This document shows positions 1 through 23,899 of a stretch of 64,000 nucleotides of DNA, piece by piece. How positions within the stretch are numbered: position 1 is the first letter of the stretch; each line of letters starts with the position of its first letter. This DNA is from Ascaris suum (taxonomy: Eukaryota; Nematoda; Chromadorea; Rhabditida; Ascarididae), in the NCBI GenBank assembly GCA_013433145.1, contig CM024169.1:11540817-11604816 (forward strand), written 5' to 3'. The notes beneath the pieces were generated by a model. That model had not been told where the DNA came from. It ran no database searches and saw only the letters and a program-made list of their open reading frames with translations. The position numbers were made by a program, and so were the translations under genes.

Positions 1-121
1 GCTGATATTTCTCCGTTTCAGTTTTTTTCAATTTTAAAATAAACCCCCAAGTTTGTTCAGAATCTATTCAGGATTCTTTGGGACATTTTCCACGGTAATA
101 TTTGCTGCAATTCCCTCACCG

Positions 122-310
122 TTATGTCCACGAAATGAAAAATGATTGATTACTTGCAAGCAAATTTATGATCTCTGACTGCCGAGCAAACTGTGTTCGA
201 GCACAACTTTTCGCAACAAGCTGCTCTTGATTACTGAAAAGAATTACATGTCGCAAAGTTTCCGGAACAACCGCAAGAGTATTCCACAATCTCGCTTGCT
301 TCGTATCCAT
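122..310 (-). CDS. possible first exon of an unrecognised gene downstream of LETM1
   Basis: An open frame of 62 codons starts at an ATG two bases after a strong acceptor (tttttag ends at 313), as expected for a trans-spliced or near-5' exon. It begins MDTKQARLWNTLAVVPETL and reads as natural protein rather than low-complexity sequence. It may be a complete short ORF ending at the stop at 122, or it may splice out at an internal donor such as CAT|GTAATT after PETLRH. It lies about 1.4 kb past the LETM1 stop on the same strand. I do not recognise the family. Confidence 0.35.
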   Translation of the reverse strand: MDTKQARLWNTLAVVPETLRHVILFSNQEQLVAKSCARTQFARQSEIINLLASNQSFFISWT

Positions 311-552
311 TTCTAAAAAAGTACGTTGAGAACAATCAGTTCGTTATACAATGAGTAAGGACAAGAATGCGAGATACAAATTAAGATGTGTGAGAAAATG
401 ATCGAAACTAACAATTTATACAACCTGTCTTCAGTCAGCTGTAGTCAAAACACAGCCCACTGTAAAGGAACAAACCGTAAAAAAAAAGAAAAGCAATTAT
501 TTACGGCACGAAACTGTGGAAGATTCATATATTTAAAAATGACCTGCATATA

Positions 553-628
<76 letters not shown>

Positions 629-1731
629 TTCAGTGCCTCTTATCGATCAAAAGCTCCATGCCAACTCCAAATTCATCCCCACATCCACGAGGTCAATTTC
701 GAAGTCTCTTAGCATACAATATTGTGGACCTTATAAATGAGAAATTAACCAACAAGTAAACTGAAATCCTTTTCAAAAGCTCAGCACCGAAACGGATCTA
801 CCTCAAAAGCCACATTCTTATTCTATGTGAACCTAGCTCCTGAACCAAACATTTGAACAATTGTAAAAAAAAATTCATCGATGCTCGATTAAAACATTAA
901 ATGAAATATCACAGCGATGCTCTAAGAGTAAAAATCGGCTAAATAAATGATGGATTAGTGGCGTGCAGAGAAAACCTATGAGGGACAATCCAACAGTAAA
1001 CTATTACCTCGGCGATAGACAAAATGGTACACAACATGTGCCAAACGTAAACAAGGCAAGTGCGCAAATAATCCCCTTACGAAGGAGCAAAAACAGTGCT
1101 GCATTCCGTCTAGAAAAGAATGAAATATAGGACGCATGACTGGTACATAAAAGCTGACATTAACAACCCATCCCTCTTTTGTTCGTATTCAATCGCCTCT
1201 ACTCTCTCAACTGCCCCATGTTGCAATCTTTAATCTACGCCTACAGTTAAGCGTTACCCGTCAAGCGCGCTACCTTATTGCAACAACATCATAAATTCGA
1301 AGACTGTCGCATTGAACATTCCACAGCAATATTCCATCGTGGATTCCCTCACCAAGTCGAACTCTTCGAAAGCCTGCAATCGAAGCTTTCTGATAGTATA
1401 TTTGCGCAAAACCCTTATTTCGAATGATCACAAGGAAGACCACTAATGATGGTTAAACACAGCAAACCTTAGTAATTAAAGCTTATAAGCGAGAAAATCA
1501 GTCATCGGTATAAATTAACCATGTGCCAACGTCAAACACAATTTCTTCGCGGTCGCAGTCGTTTAATAAAACGAAATGCATGCGTTGAGCGTATTTAAAA
1601 CTCCGGACTTCTCGCAGTTGTGACAGTAAAATAAAGCAAGGGATACAGCCAAATGGGGGGAAGGACGCCCTCAAGTTAAAATTTCAGATGAGTGTCCATC
1701 CTTCTGCTAAAGTCGAAGTTACCAATTTACC
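311..1731. other. intergenic, contains a (TA)n array
   Basis: No convincing exon on either strand. The stretch holds the (TA)n array at 556-625 and otherwise unremarkable AT-rich sequence. It should include the 3' UTR of LETM1 on the minus strand, but I could not fix a polyadenylation signal. Confidence 0.5.
556..625. repeat. (TA)n microsatellite, about 70 bp
   Basis: Uninterrupted alternating TA, read directly from the sequence. Confidence 0.98.
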
Positions 1732-13885
<12,154 letters not shown>

Positions 13886-13911
13886 CGATGGTGTCAAAAC
13901 ATTCCGATAAC

Positions 13912-15900
13912 TACAACTTCATGAAGAGTTACTTCCTTACAAAATTGTTACATAGGAGACCGATAAGTATTGGTCAGGGATTAAAACTTTGAAAACTATC
14001 GTTAGGATATGCTCCACTTTCCTGAAAACCGTGGAAATTAATCTTTGTAAAGCCACGTTTAGGAATTGATATAACCAGTAGTATGTTTTACTCTAGACGA
14101 AGATTTATATGTTATAGATTCCACGCAGTAAAGTGATAGCATAGAAGCGAACACGAGTTCGGAGATATTTTGACCCATAACCAGTATAATATGTAGTGAT
14201 GAAGCATAGCAACAAATATGGTGCGATATGAGCCTTTCACGGTTTGCTCACAACATAACTGCACTTATTTTTTTCACAAGAGTTGTACACGAAATTACTA
14301 CATGGGAGCAGACCCTCATCTCCCGCCCCCCTCCCTCCTCTTTAATAGGTCTTGCTATGATATCTTATTGAAAAAAAAAATGTGAGTGGACAACTCGGTG
14401 GTCATACCGATAAATGGAAAATCGCCGCTGTGAGCGTGCAACACTTAATAATGCCCTTCTGTACATCGAAAAATGAGTGTCGGATATCGATCAAACCGTC
14501 TATTGCAATCAAATCGTGGATAAATCCCAACACAACAATGCGAGGAAGCAATCGCTATGAAGCGATTCGCAGTTAACGACGTGTTGATGATCACTGAAGA
14601 AGGCCCTGTATGAGTGTCCGTTTGGTGCCACCTGAAGGTGAATAAACTACGAACCACTAAATACGACAATAAACTCAAAATGAACGCGCTTAACAATTAC
14701 TGTCAAAACAATTGAATATGATAACTAAGGGATTCATATAAAATGAAGAGAAATTAGTGGATTTTTAAAAGTTCAACGATCATTTGGAATAAGCGATGCG
14801 ATTACCTATTGAGAGACGAACCGAACGATAGAGGAAATAAACTAATGAATAAATAAGCTTATAAGGAATATAATAAAATGAAAGAGTTAATGAATAAGTT
14901 GTTGCTGTAATTTCAATAAAATACAAAAAAAAAGTGCAATGTTTACATTTATATTAATGAATGAACTACGCATATGCGAATAATCATTTATTATTGCATA
15001 GAGAGTAAACGAATGCAGAAATAAAATTTTGCAAGAAGAAACAATTAGATCGAAACAATTTATCACAATAGAATCAAAGCCGAGGCGCAAATCATGACGA
15101 AAAAAAAATAGTGGTTGAAACTCGCGTTTGCAAGCTTCATAATTCGACCAGCCGGTTCCATGCACGATCAACGAAACCGGTTCAATGGTAGTAAATCCTA
15201 CTTCTACAAAAGACCTCTAGGCGGTAACCGACCAATACCATCGAAATTCCGCCGGTTTCAACCGAGTATTTCCTGGTAGATAACCGATTGAATGAAGCCA
15301 TGATCTCTACCGTTGAAATGCTTAATAATGCAACCTATTAGTAGCTTTGACTCATCGCGAAATGTTCGCCATTTTTCATGCTTCATGCAGCGACTTGGAA
15401 TTTCTAATACGAAGTCATCCTTCTAGAGTATAAATATAATTATAAAATATGCAGTTTTGATGGCAATGTTTCTCAGGTGATAACCATTCGACAGACACAT
15501 ACACACAAACACAAACACAGACACATCCTTATTATAACGGCTTTATAAACGCAAATTAACGCATAAAATTGATGCTAAAAGCGTTTTCACGAGAGTAATT
15601 TCGTCATCATTGCATAAAGAATCGCTAGTTTCAAGTGGTAATCTAATTTCAGTATATGAAGTACCATTCAAAGTTCCATTAGAAACTTCATTCCTAAAGA
15701 TGAGAATTCTTCAGCGCAAATTTTGAGCTTATAACAGCATTCGACACATCTAATAAGGCAGGTCAGGTATACAATTGAATAAATTTCAAAAGCATTTTTC
15801 GCTTCTTAATTTAAATCTCCTTTAGAAATGACGAATAAGTATGCAATAAGTGATACATCTGAGCGAAAAGTGAAACTGCACAAGAACCAAGTAGAGAAAA
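13912..15900. other. upstream region of LETM1, no assigned gene
   Basis: No exon I can place. At 14382-14696 both strands are open for 60-80 codons and both translations look plausible, so strand and coding status stay undecided. At 15145-15290 there is a cluster of CCGGTT / GGTAACC palindromic motifs. The rest is AT-rich and featureless. Confidence 0.4.
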
Positions 15901-15916
15901 TAGGTAACAGCTGAGT

Positions 15917-16855
15917 TTAAAGAGTGACAGCCGATCGATGTGGGAAGAGGGCAATGCAAAACATAACAGCGAATTGATGAATGTCCCCTAAATAGCGAGA
16001 AGCCTCAACTTGCCCAAAACAAACTTGACCTTCCATACTCAATGAGGGTCTCAGGAAAGCACTACCCACCAGACAGACACCTGTAGAAATAAAAGTTTGC
16101 ACTCTCACAAGCGAAATGTACTATAACACTACAGCTGTACGACCGCCCAACGTCCACGGCGCGTGCGGCTGTGCACTAGGCATGGCATTTCGATAGGAAG
16201 AAATCAGACGACACGGCATTGGTTGCACGTGCATAGCATGTGAACGACGGAACGCATATGTTATTTGCCGCTAACACTGTGTTCGCTTTAACTTCAGCCC
16301 GATAAACAAAGCGCAAAATGAAGTTCGAGCTCAGTTTCATCTTCTCTATGATAGTGAGATCCGAGTGATTTTGCACTTGAGGAACTTGCTTGCGCTCATG
16401 TTCATCTGGATGGAAAAAAAAAACGAATACAACGCCTTTCAGAAAAATATGGTAATATGTAAACTTGCTGCTTAAAAGCATAGCACTCAGTGCCTCAATC
16501 TCAGGTAAACAAATATGCTAATAAGACAGCCATAAGTATGGTTTCGTGCGAGTAAGACATCACTAGAAGATGAAACAGCGAAATGAGAAAGAAGTATAAA
16601 TATTGAAACCTTTAAAGCACAGTAATATACGCGCAATGAACACGTTTAAATACTGCAAAAATTGTGGTAGTCTTTTTTACTGGAGATAGAAGGTAGCCAA
16701 TTCCACATCCCCTCGTCCTTCTTTTAAAGAAAAAAATAAGAAGTACCGCACAGTTTGTTTCATTAGCCGGACTTACCCGAAATCGCTATGAACGCCAAAT
16801 ATATACATTACTTCCTCATTACGGAGGCCGGGAGGAGACTACAGAAAATATGCCA
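15917..16855 (-). other. exon-like islands, strand ambiguous
   Basis: Three minus-strand islands have usable splice signals. One at about 16788-16855 is bounded by ttctgtag and GTAAGT and reads PPGLRNEEVMYIFGVHSDF. One at about 16280-16410 follows a catccag acceptor and contains HSDLTIIEKMKLSSNFILRF. One at 15917-16083 follows ttctacag and ends at a stop. Their phases do not join directly. The plus strand at 16780-16890 is also open in two frames and equally protein-like, for example NRYERQIYTLLPHYGG. They may be parts of one gene or chance; no family is recognised. Confidence 0.25.
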
Positions 16856-18009
16856 CAGGCATATGCTAAAAGAAGAAAGAATACAACAATTGATGTGAAC
16901 TGAATGGAAATTGGTCTTCACACCTTCAAAAATAAAGAATTTGTGAAATGAATCACATCACTGACTGCAATAATGAAATATAAACAACTCCACTATCACG
17001 GAGCTTATAGCGATAAGCACAACTCCGCTTCGTAACACCCACACAACCTCATCTAGACGGCTGAGCTCCCACATTTGTTACATCGGCTTGGATTAGAGCC
17101 AATAAAAGCATTACCGTCTGCTAAAGTCGACTCAAGAGCCAATAAGCCATTTGCAGCCAAATATCTACAAAACTATTTGCAGTTCTTTCGTATGACTGCC
17201 TCATAATTAAACGTCTCTTTCCTTGCCTCATGAATCACTAATAGGATGTGGGAGGAGTTCACCCTTCATCCTCCGCCACCTTGCTCATTCACCTGATGCC
17301 GCTACCAATCAGCCAGGTGATCAATGATGTTAAAAAGCGAGAATTTTGACCGAAAGACCCGGCTAAGATTGTACATACGATCGATGATGAAGGTTGGCGA
17401 ATAGAAAAACACCTCAAAATTCTCTAAAGCTTACAAACCTTCCGCGCATACCTATACGCTTTTATAGAATCACTTTTTCTAAGCTCATCAAGATACTGAT
17501 ATATATGTGCGCGTAAGCATACCTGTCCATTTATCAGTACAATAGTCCAAGCATTTTTATGAAGAGAGATATGAAACTGCGTTTATATACTCCAAATCAC
17601 AAGATCAGCTCTCAATTTGTCGTCTAAATTCACCTCTTAAGTTCAATTCGAATTGCCCTCACTTAAATGCGCGCTTATTTCGTTTCTTGACAATTGCTTA
17701 AAGTGCTTATTGCGATATTGCAAGCATCAAAGAAATAATGCAGTATTGATGCGATTACAGCAGATGTGCAGAATTTATGCGAAATTATTCCTCTGGATTA
17801 ATGCATTTGAAATCTCTCCTCTTAATTCATTATCTTTTTCATTTCGTTGTGTGTGATCCTTTTTCTATTCTTTACCATTCATCATATCTTTTTATGGTTT
17901 CTTTTTCAAAACATATCAAACGAATGAAATGATTTATAGGAAATTCGGCGAAGTTAGAAAATATACGAATAATGTCCACTCAATTTACAGCTAATTTTTC
18001 TATGCTCTA

Positions 18010-18190
18010 ATAAAGTCTTATTTCTTTTCGTAGCTCTCGCCCATATTTGTGCGCATATTTTCGATGCTGACAGCCTAAAAAGTAACACTTGTCGGCTCCC
18101 TTGTCCAAGGCGACCTGCGTCGACCTGTCATCAGCGGAGACGACAGACGTTTTCTTGATGAGTTAGGCAGAGACATTTCCTCCCAGATTT
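18010..18190 (+). other. possible exon upstream of the 18.4 kb pair
   Basis: A strong acceptor (ttcttttcgtag) at about 18032 opens a frame reading LAHICAHIFDADSLKSN. A second overlapping frame reads GDDRRFLDELGRDISSQ. Both look like protein but only one can be right, and I cannot choose a donor. Unassigned. Confidence 0.25.
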
Positions 18191-18439
18191 CGCTGCATTA
18201 GTCTTATATTGTTCTGAACACATTGCTGCAAGTTTTTACAAGATGGCATCTATCTATGCTCATTTATAAATATGCTTCTGTTTGTGTGTGTCTTTGCTTT
18301 TGTTTATATGTCCGTATTACTGGTATTTTGCTTCGCTAAATGCATTTCTGCGATCGTCAATATGGTTCCTTACAGACCGCATGGCCAATGTGTAGTTTGC
18401 ATATTTTGTTTCTTCTTACTCTCTTTTCGGCTTCTGAAG

Positions 18440-18822
18440 TCCGGAATTTGCTATGCAAGAGATCATCGTCGAAAAGATCGCTGTCGCTTACCAGTAACGG
18501 CAGTTTAAGTCGGAGAACTAAGGTTTGAAAAATTTCGGTGCAAATCTTCTCTCAACCGTCCAATATTTAATGAGTGGATAAAGCATTGCTTTTTTCGTAT
18601 TTCATTCATATTCGGCGACAATGATAAAGGCATGTCTGCGATCGTCATATGCACGCCCGATACCGATCTTCGAAATTTTATCGCAGCGAAATATGTCGCC
18701 ACTCCAGGATCGCATATCACGTTCCCATTCGTCGACAACACACAAAGCAGGAGTTGATCCCATCCAAACGTTCATCGATGACCCTTCCCGGCATCTGAAG
18801 CAAAGAACTTATTCAGCTGACG
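18440..18822 (+). CDS. two phase-matched Ser/Arg-rich exons, possible WDR47 linker
   Basis: Exon A is 18440-18522 (acceptor cttctgaag, donor AAG|GTTTGA). Exon B is 18630-18822 (acceptor gataaag, donor GACG|GTGCTA). A enters in phase 1 and leaves in phase 0, B enters in phase 0 and leaves in phase 1, and the frame is clean across the join. A encodes a Ser/Arg-rich stretch (KRSSSKRSLSLTSNGSLSRR). B continues with YARPIPIFEILSQRNMSPLQ and ends KQRTYSAD. The closing motif recalls the RRPQSAD stretch in the linker between the CTLH region and propeller of vertebrate WDR47, and the exit phase fits the 31582 exon. That link is inference; it could be a separate gene. Confidence 0.4.
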
Positions 18823-20239
18823 GTGCTAAAAATATGCTCATAGTGCATGGAACACTAAAATTAATTAGTGCTTTAACTATCGTTGATGGTTGCAGCTTTG
18901 ATTGAGTTGACATTAAAGCTAAAATTACAATTATACCACTGAGATGCGAGCTTTATTCATGCATACAACGACCGATGTATAAAACTGAGTACTTTCTTTT
19001 CTTTTCAAATACTTCATACTTTGTAATCTTTTAGCTAAAACGCTCCTAACTCTTTTTTTTATGAACGTCAAGAAAAAGAAAATCTGCTCTGAAATATTCG
19101 ACATATTCGTTATACTTTGCCGGAAATTTCGTTAAATACCTTTCCGCCTTTAGTATCGTTTCTTTCCATCATTAGAACGTTCACTGAAAACTTGGGGAGA
19201 TTTATCGTTCTCGGAGTGTTAGTACAAACTATGTTGGCTAATTGTAATTGTTTGATATTTTCTGTTTATTTTTATCACTTTCACTGATATAACAAAATGA
19301 GAGCTCTTCGAAAAATAGAATAAATTCAATATTGTCTGCGCAGTCGTTTATAGTGAAGCTACAATCTCGATGAAAACAATAATGTTTGTATATTATAGGA
19401 ATATTTGTAGAAGAGATAATTATGTGCAAAATACAGCTGCACAATAGCTTCTGAAAGAGCTGAGAGCCTATACTAAATTATGAATCTAAAACAAAAAATA
19501 TAAATGAAACATATATTAAAAAATTTCTAGTAAATTAAAAGGACATTAATTGGCTAAATGTTTGTCGTCTAGTCTGTCCGAATGTGGAAATTTGTGTGTG
19601 TTAAGAAATATAATGGCTCTATAACTCTCGCATATGTGAAATTCATTTCGCATATTCTGAACCGTTAGAAAAATCTTCGAATGCGTAAACCATCTTCAGG
19701 TTTATTCACCATCAGGCAGTTGAGTTTTTATCAGTTGTGGCAACCGACTGATCGGAATTCGATTTTGACTATCTTTGGTTTTATCTATTGTGACCAAAAT
19801 TTGAGGTTTTTGTTCGAAAGCTTTCCGTTAGTAATCCGCTTGATTATTAACCGAAAGCGTATGGACAAAAATCTGAAATTTTGATCACAATGATGAAAAT
19901 AAAAATAGCCAAAACCGGACATTCTTGCGAACGGTTGCAACGGAAAATGCTTCCGATTAGTTGGAGACGGAAAGAAACCCGAATCGATTAAAATGACGAC
20001 TTTTTAAAGAAGATCTAAACTTCCAAAGAATTTTATCTGATCGTTTGTAGCTCTTCTTTATGAAAGTAATTTATCATTTTCCTACCGAATTTATAAAGCT
20101 CCATGACTTATTTCCCTATACTCTTTAAAATATATTGTTAATTATTTCAATTTAATAAGATTTTCTGAATGGATTCTCAACAAAATTTTCATCATTACAA
20201 TGAAATGTTTTCTAACATTGCGATCGAGAATTCGTGGTG

Positions 20240-23200
20240 CTAACTAAAGAGGATGGAACTTATAGCATCAGCAGTATCTTCAGCACCATCTGCACTTGAC
20301 ATTGCAGAATTTCCTGGTTGTCCAGGTGTCAAAGCAGATAATCTTTGTTGATGTACAAGTAGCTCTGAAACTATCAACACACCTAAACTGATCGCTTAAC
20401 ACTAGATAGCCAGCCCAATCTCGTGCACGTTTGCTCAGTTTTGCGTCATCGTTTAGTTCAACGACGCCATTCTCCTGCAATTTTTTTCACTTAGCAATAG
20501 TTATTTAGCAGTATACGGTTGGGCATTCCATTATATATTCGGCTGTTTCCATGAGAACGAAGAAAGTATGAATTATTATACAATTGCGTCTGCTGCAGTT
20601 GTCAAATTTTCAACAATGTAAGGGCGAAAGGGGGGGGGGGGGGTGGCGAACAAACAAAGTTGGGTCGGTACAGCTTTCACCCACGAGGCCCGGGTTCGAT
20701 TCCAGGTCTCCACTCAAGTTGGGTCAGTGCAATTATATACTATTGATTTGTTGGGCCACCAAATGAGTGAAATGCAAAAGCGCATATTGTGCCAGCTCTC
20801 CTCGCATACGTCTTCACCCATGAAAATAGCATAGGTACAAACCTTGCGTCTACGATTTATCTCGGCGACAATCTGCTGTAAGATGAAGTTGGAACCGTGT
20901 TGTTTGTCACTACTCTCACATATGGAACCAGTGTTAACAACTCGGGATTGCCTCGAAAGTGTCCCACTATTCGACCAATCGTCTCCATATAAAACTTCGT
21001 CAGCAAGTCGTGTCGATTCTTTCAAAAATTTCATTATGATTTCATCAGTTGCTAGCAAATGAATAATATCGATCATCATTAGCAGTGATCAGACGCCTTC
21101 ATTTTGAACAATATTCACCTGCTTATAGAAGCATTAGCTCCATATGAACTTCAAGTTACACAGGCTATGTTGCATTTTTTGTCAAAACTATAAGGTATTT
21201 ATCAATTGAATGTATTTGATAAAATTAAATTATTTTGGATGATTAGAGAAATATATGAGATTACAACATATGAGGATATTTTTCAACAGTTTCATTTTCT
21301 AGAAAAGTTTGCAAACAATTGATAATGAACGCACTTCTTGAACGTTTTCATATATTTACTTAAATTGTGAAATATAAAATACTTTTTGAAGTGTGCGTTG
21401 ATTTTATATGAAATAACTATTGAATACATGAGAATGCTCAAGAAGAGAAAAAGAAATTTCGTTCATTTATTAATTCCTTTGAATATTTCAAATATTGTTG
21501 TATCGAATATCTCATGTCGAATAACTCATATCGAATATCTCACTAACTTTATACTCTTTGTAATGAGTAATGCGAGCATTAATCAAAAAAATCGACTATT
21601 ATTGTGATTAGTCCTATATTCTATGATAGCCTTTAATAGATACTTTTGAGTCTTTTACGAAGGAATCGAATGAAACTTGTCCTTCAGCTATCAGATGCAT
21701 TTTAAAGTATGCATTATTATAAAGTTTTTCTTTAATTACTTCCACTTTTCTATTGCTTTTTACATTTTTTTTTGCATTTTACGAACAAAACTAGCTAATT
21801 ATGATTGAATTTTATGAAAGTCATAAACTTATTACTTCAAAAAAAAAATTCCTATCAAAACATTACATATTATTCATCAATGATGACACCTACTCGAATA
21901 TCACTAGATGTTCCGCTTATGTGAAAAATTATTAATTGATATATATGCATATCACATATACGAGACGAATAGATCTCATCGTCACACAATCTTGATAAGT
22001 AAAACATTTCTATAAGTAAATACTCGTTATAGAGTTTGTTTTGAGTGCAATTCCATTTAGCGTTGAACGAATTCTAGAGCATTTTAAGCTCCGAAAGATT
22101 TACGAAGGAAATCAATAGAATTATCAATAAATTTGAAAATAGCAGAGAGGAAAGGAAAAGCGTATTCATTGAAGAAATAAATTTAGTTTCCCCTATTTTT
22201 ATTTATGCAATCAGTGATCGTTTTATTGCTACCACATTGGCCAATGTCACATTATCATTCGAATATCGTCAACCTATTGGTTTGGAAATTTCCCAACAAT
22301 CAAATTGTTTTAGGATCAATGAAGTGCAAATCTTCATCGAAGAGTATTAATAAAGCGCATAATAGGAAAATATCTGTCTTTAGTTTGGATCATTTGTGAG
22401 AGAAATCGCCAATGTTTTTCAATCATTAATTTTTGATTGTTTATAATTCTATCAAATTGCATTCCTCGTGTAGCTAACATATCTGCATTTTGCTGTTCTA
22501 TCTTTGAATGTAGTATTATTGTTTATTTCTAAGTGATCAATGTCACGATATTTTGATAATGATTGCGCTTTTATGATGAAAAAGAGTGTTCTTTCTTCAA
22601 GATGAATTGCGAGTGCTTTCATCTGTATTGTGCGCTGTTTACCTTTGCAACCTTAGAACACCTTGTTTAAATGTCCCTATGATTTTAACACAGCGTTACC
22701 TGTTTATATCTGTAAAAACATCGCACTCTTTTCCGATGCTATAATGAACACCGCAATACTCCTCAATTTTTTTTTTTTTTTTTTTGAAATTCGTATGAGA
22801 TGAATATTCAGTATATGAGCATCACACGTGGATGCTGCTGTTAACCTTTCTAGTGAACGCTTTCACAAGCAATTAACGCATATTGATCGAGAAAACCCTA
22901 TTGCGTTGTTTCAAAATGTCAAACGCTAAGTTAATAACTGGGGAATGTTATTCCCATTCTTTATACGCATTTGTTATTAAATCCTTTTGATTTATTGAAG
23001 AAACATTCATTATACTCTCCCTATTAAACTACTCGGAATTAGTTGATTAGCCAAATCTATATATTGTTGATTAAAGTGAATTGTTGATTTGCTGAAATTA
23101 TAGGAATGATATAAATTGAAACGTGGAATTTTATGTTCATAGACAAGAAATTACTTTAGAAATTGCAGAAAACTAACTAATTTCAATATAAAATAGGCAA

Positions 23201-23899
23201 AAAGCCGAGTAATTCGTGAAGAAAATTGAAATATGAATCGTTGAAAAATAACTCAGAATTCAACGTTGCATGTATATTTTAAAAGAATAACAAATCGAGA
23301 TTGAATGTATACCAGGATATTCGCTCCTGAGTGAGCGATCATCATCGCCACTTGTACGATTCTTCATGTAATCTTGTTGTGAAAGAAATTGCCTCGACGT
23401 ATTCGATGGGACATCTTCAATGATTTCGAGCCGCGTATATGAGCGTGGATTCGATACATGTATCGTGGGCTCTCTTCGTGCGCAATGAGTTCGCTCTATT
23501 TCCACATTGGCACAATTCGAACGTTGTTTATTATCAGTATCATCATAGTAGACAGTCCTCTAAAGTTCGAGGATTTTCATTATGAATATCTCCGTGAGTG
23601 ATAAACAGAAATTATTTGAAAACTATTATTTTTTGTCAATTCTATTTTCATTTGTTATATGTATTATGCATAGCGACACACAAAATAGTGCGAAGATTCT
23701 ATTTTCTTCAAAACTGTTGTGCCTCAAAGTCGTAGTGAAACATCATTTCCTATAGAATGCTAAATCAAACAAATGATGGAGAGCATGAATACATGGAGGG
23801 TATAATGTTGACATTGGGGATCTATGTGACTTTTCGCCGATGAACATGGCAATATTGCATTGCATTTTGCAATAGGTCGTGCAATACTACAGCATCATT
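20240..23899 (-). CDS. unrecognised multi-exon gene, possibly CAP-like near the C-terminus
   Basis: Exons: 23831-23899 (less sure), 23313-23559, 20843-21051, 20383-20474 and 20240-20342. The phases 0/0, 0/1, 1/0, 0/2 and 2/stop agree with clean frames, which is strong support. The protein is hydrophilic with acidic and Ser-rich stretches (VYYDDTDNKQRS, TSGDDDRSLRSE, LYGDDWSNSGTLSRQS). It then has a helix-rich part (ILQQIVAEINRRRKENG, then LNDDAKLSKRARDWAGYLV) that resembles the first helices of a CAP/SCP domain, but no later CAP motif follows. It ends in an Ala/Ser/Asp-rich tail (TPGQPGNSAMSSADGAED). The last join needs a 40-nt intron (20343-20382); without it the frame stops at 20280. The 5' end was not found; it may lie further upstream on the minus strand. 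If the 18.4 kb exons belong to WDR47, this gene sits inside a WDR47 intron on the opposite strand. Confidence 0.5.
20630..20643. repeat. G14 homopolymer next to the tRNA-like element
   Basis: Fourteen consecutive G on the plus strand, directly abutting the 5' end of the tRNA-like element. Confidence 0.95.
20643..20714 (+). tRNA. tRNA-like element (Glu-like), degenerate: pseudogene or tRNA-derived SINE
   Basis: The 71-72 nt segment opens with GTGGCGA and closes with TCTCCAC, which pair at six of seven positions as an acceptor stem. A canonical B box (GGTTCGATTCC) sits in a T-arm with one mismatch. The stretch CTTTCAC preceding GAGGC-CCGGG resembles the anticodon loop and T-arm side of tRNA-Glu (anticodon TTC). 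The D-arm A box is poor and the anticodon stem barely pairs, so it is unlikely to be a working tRNA. It is preceded directly by a G14 tract and lies in an intron of the minus-strand gene. The decamer AAGTTGGGTC occurs inside it and again just after it. Confidence 0.55.
21503..21544. repeat. 14-bp tandem repeat, three copies
   Basis: Three consecutive units of the form TCGAATATCTCATG with one to three differences between copies. They lie in the intron between the minus-strand exons at 23313 and 21051. Confidence 0.9.

Noticed and set aside
20584..20834. Two plus-strand ORFs and a Gly-rich peptide
   Set aside because: They read through the G14 tract and the tRNA-like element; the coding evidence is on the minus-strand exons flanking this intron.
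20240..21051. Full CAP/SCP-domain protein
   Set aside because: The first helices resemble CAP, but the later conserved blocks of the domain (the HFTQ-W and closing NY-P-G motifs) are absent before the stop, so I do not assign the family.
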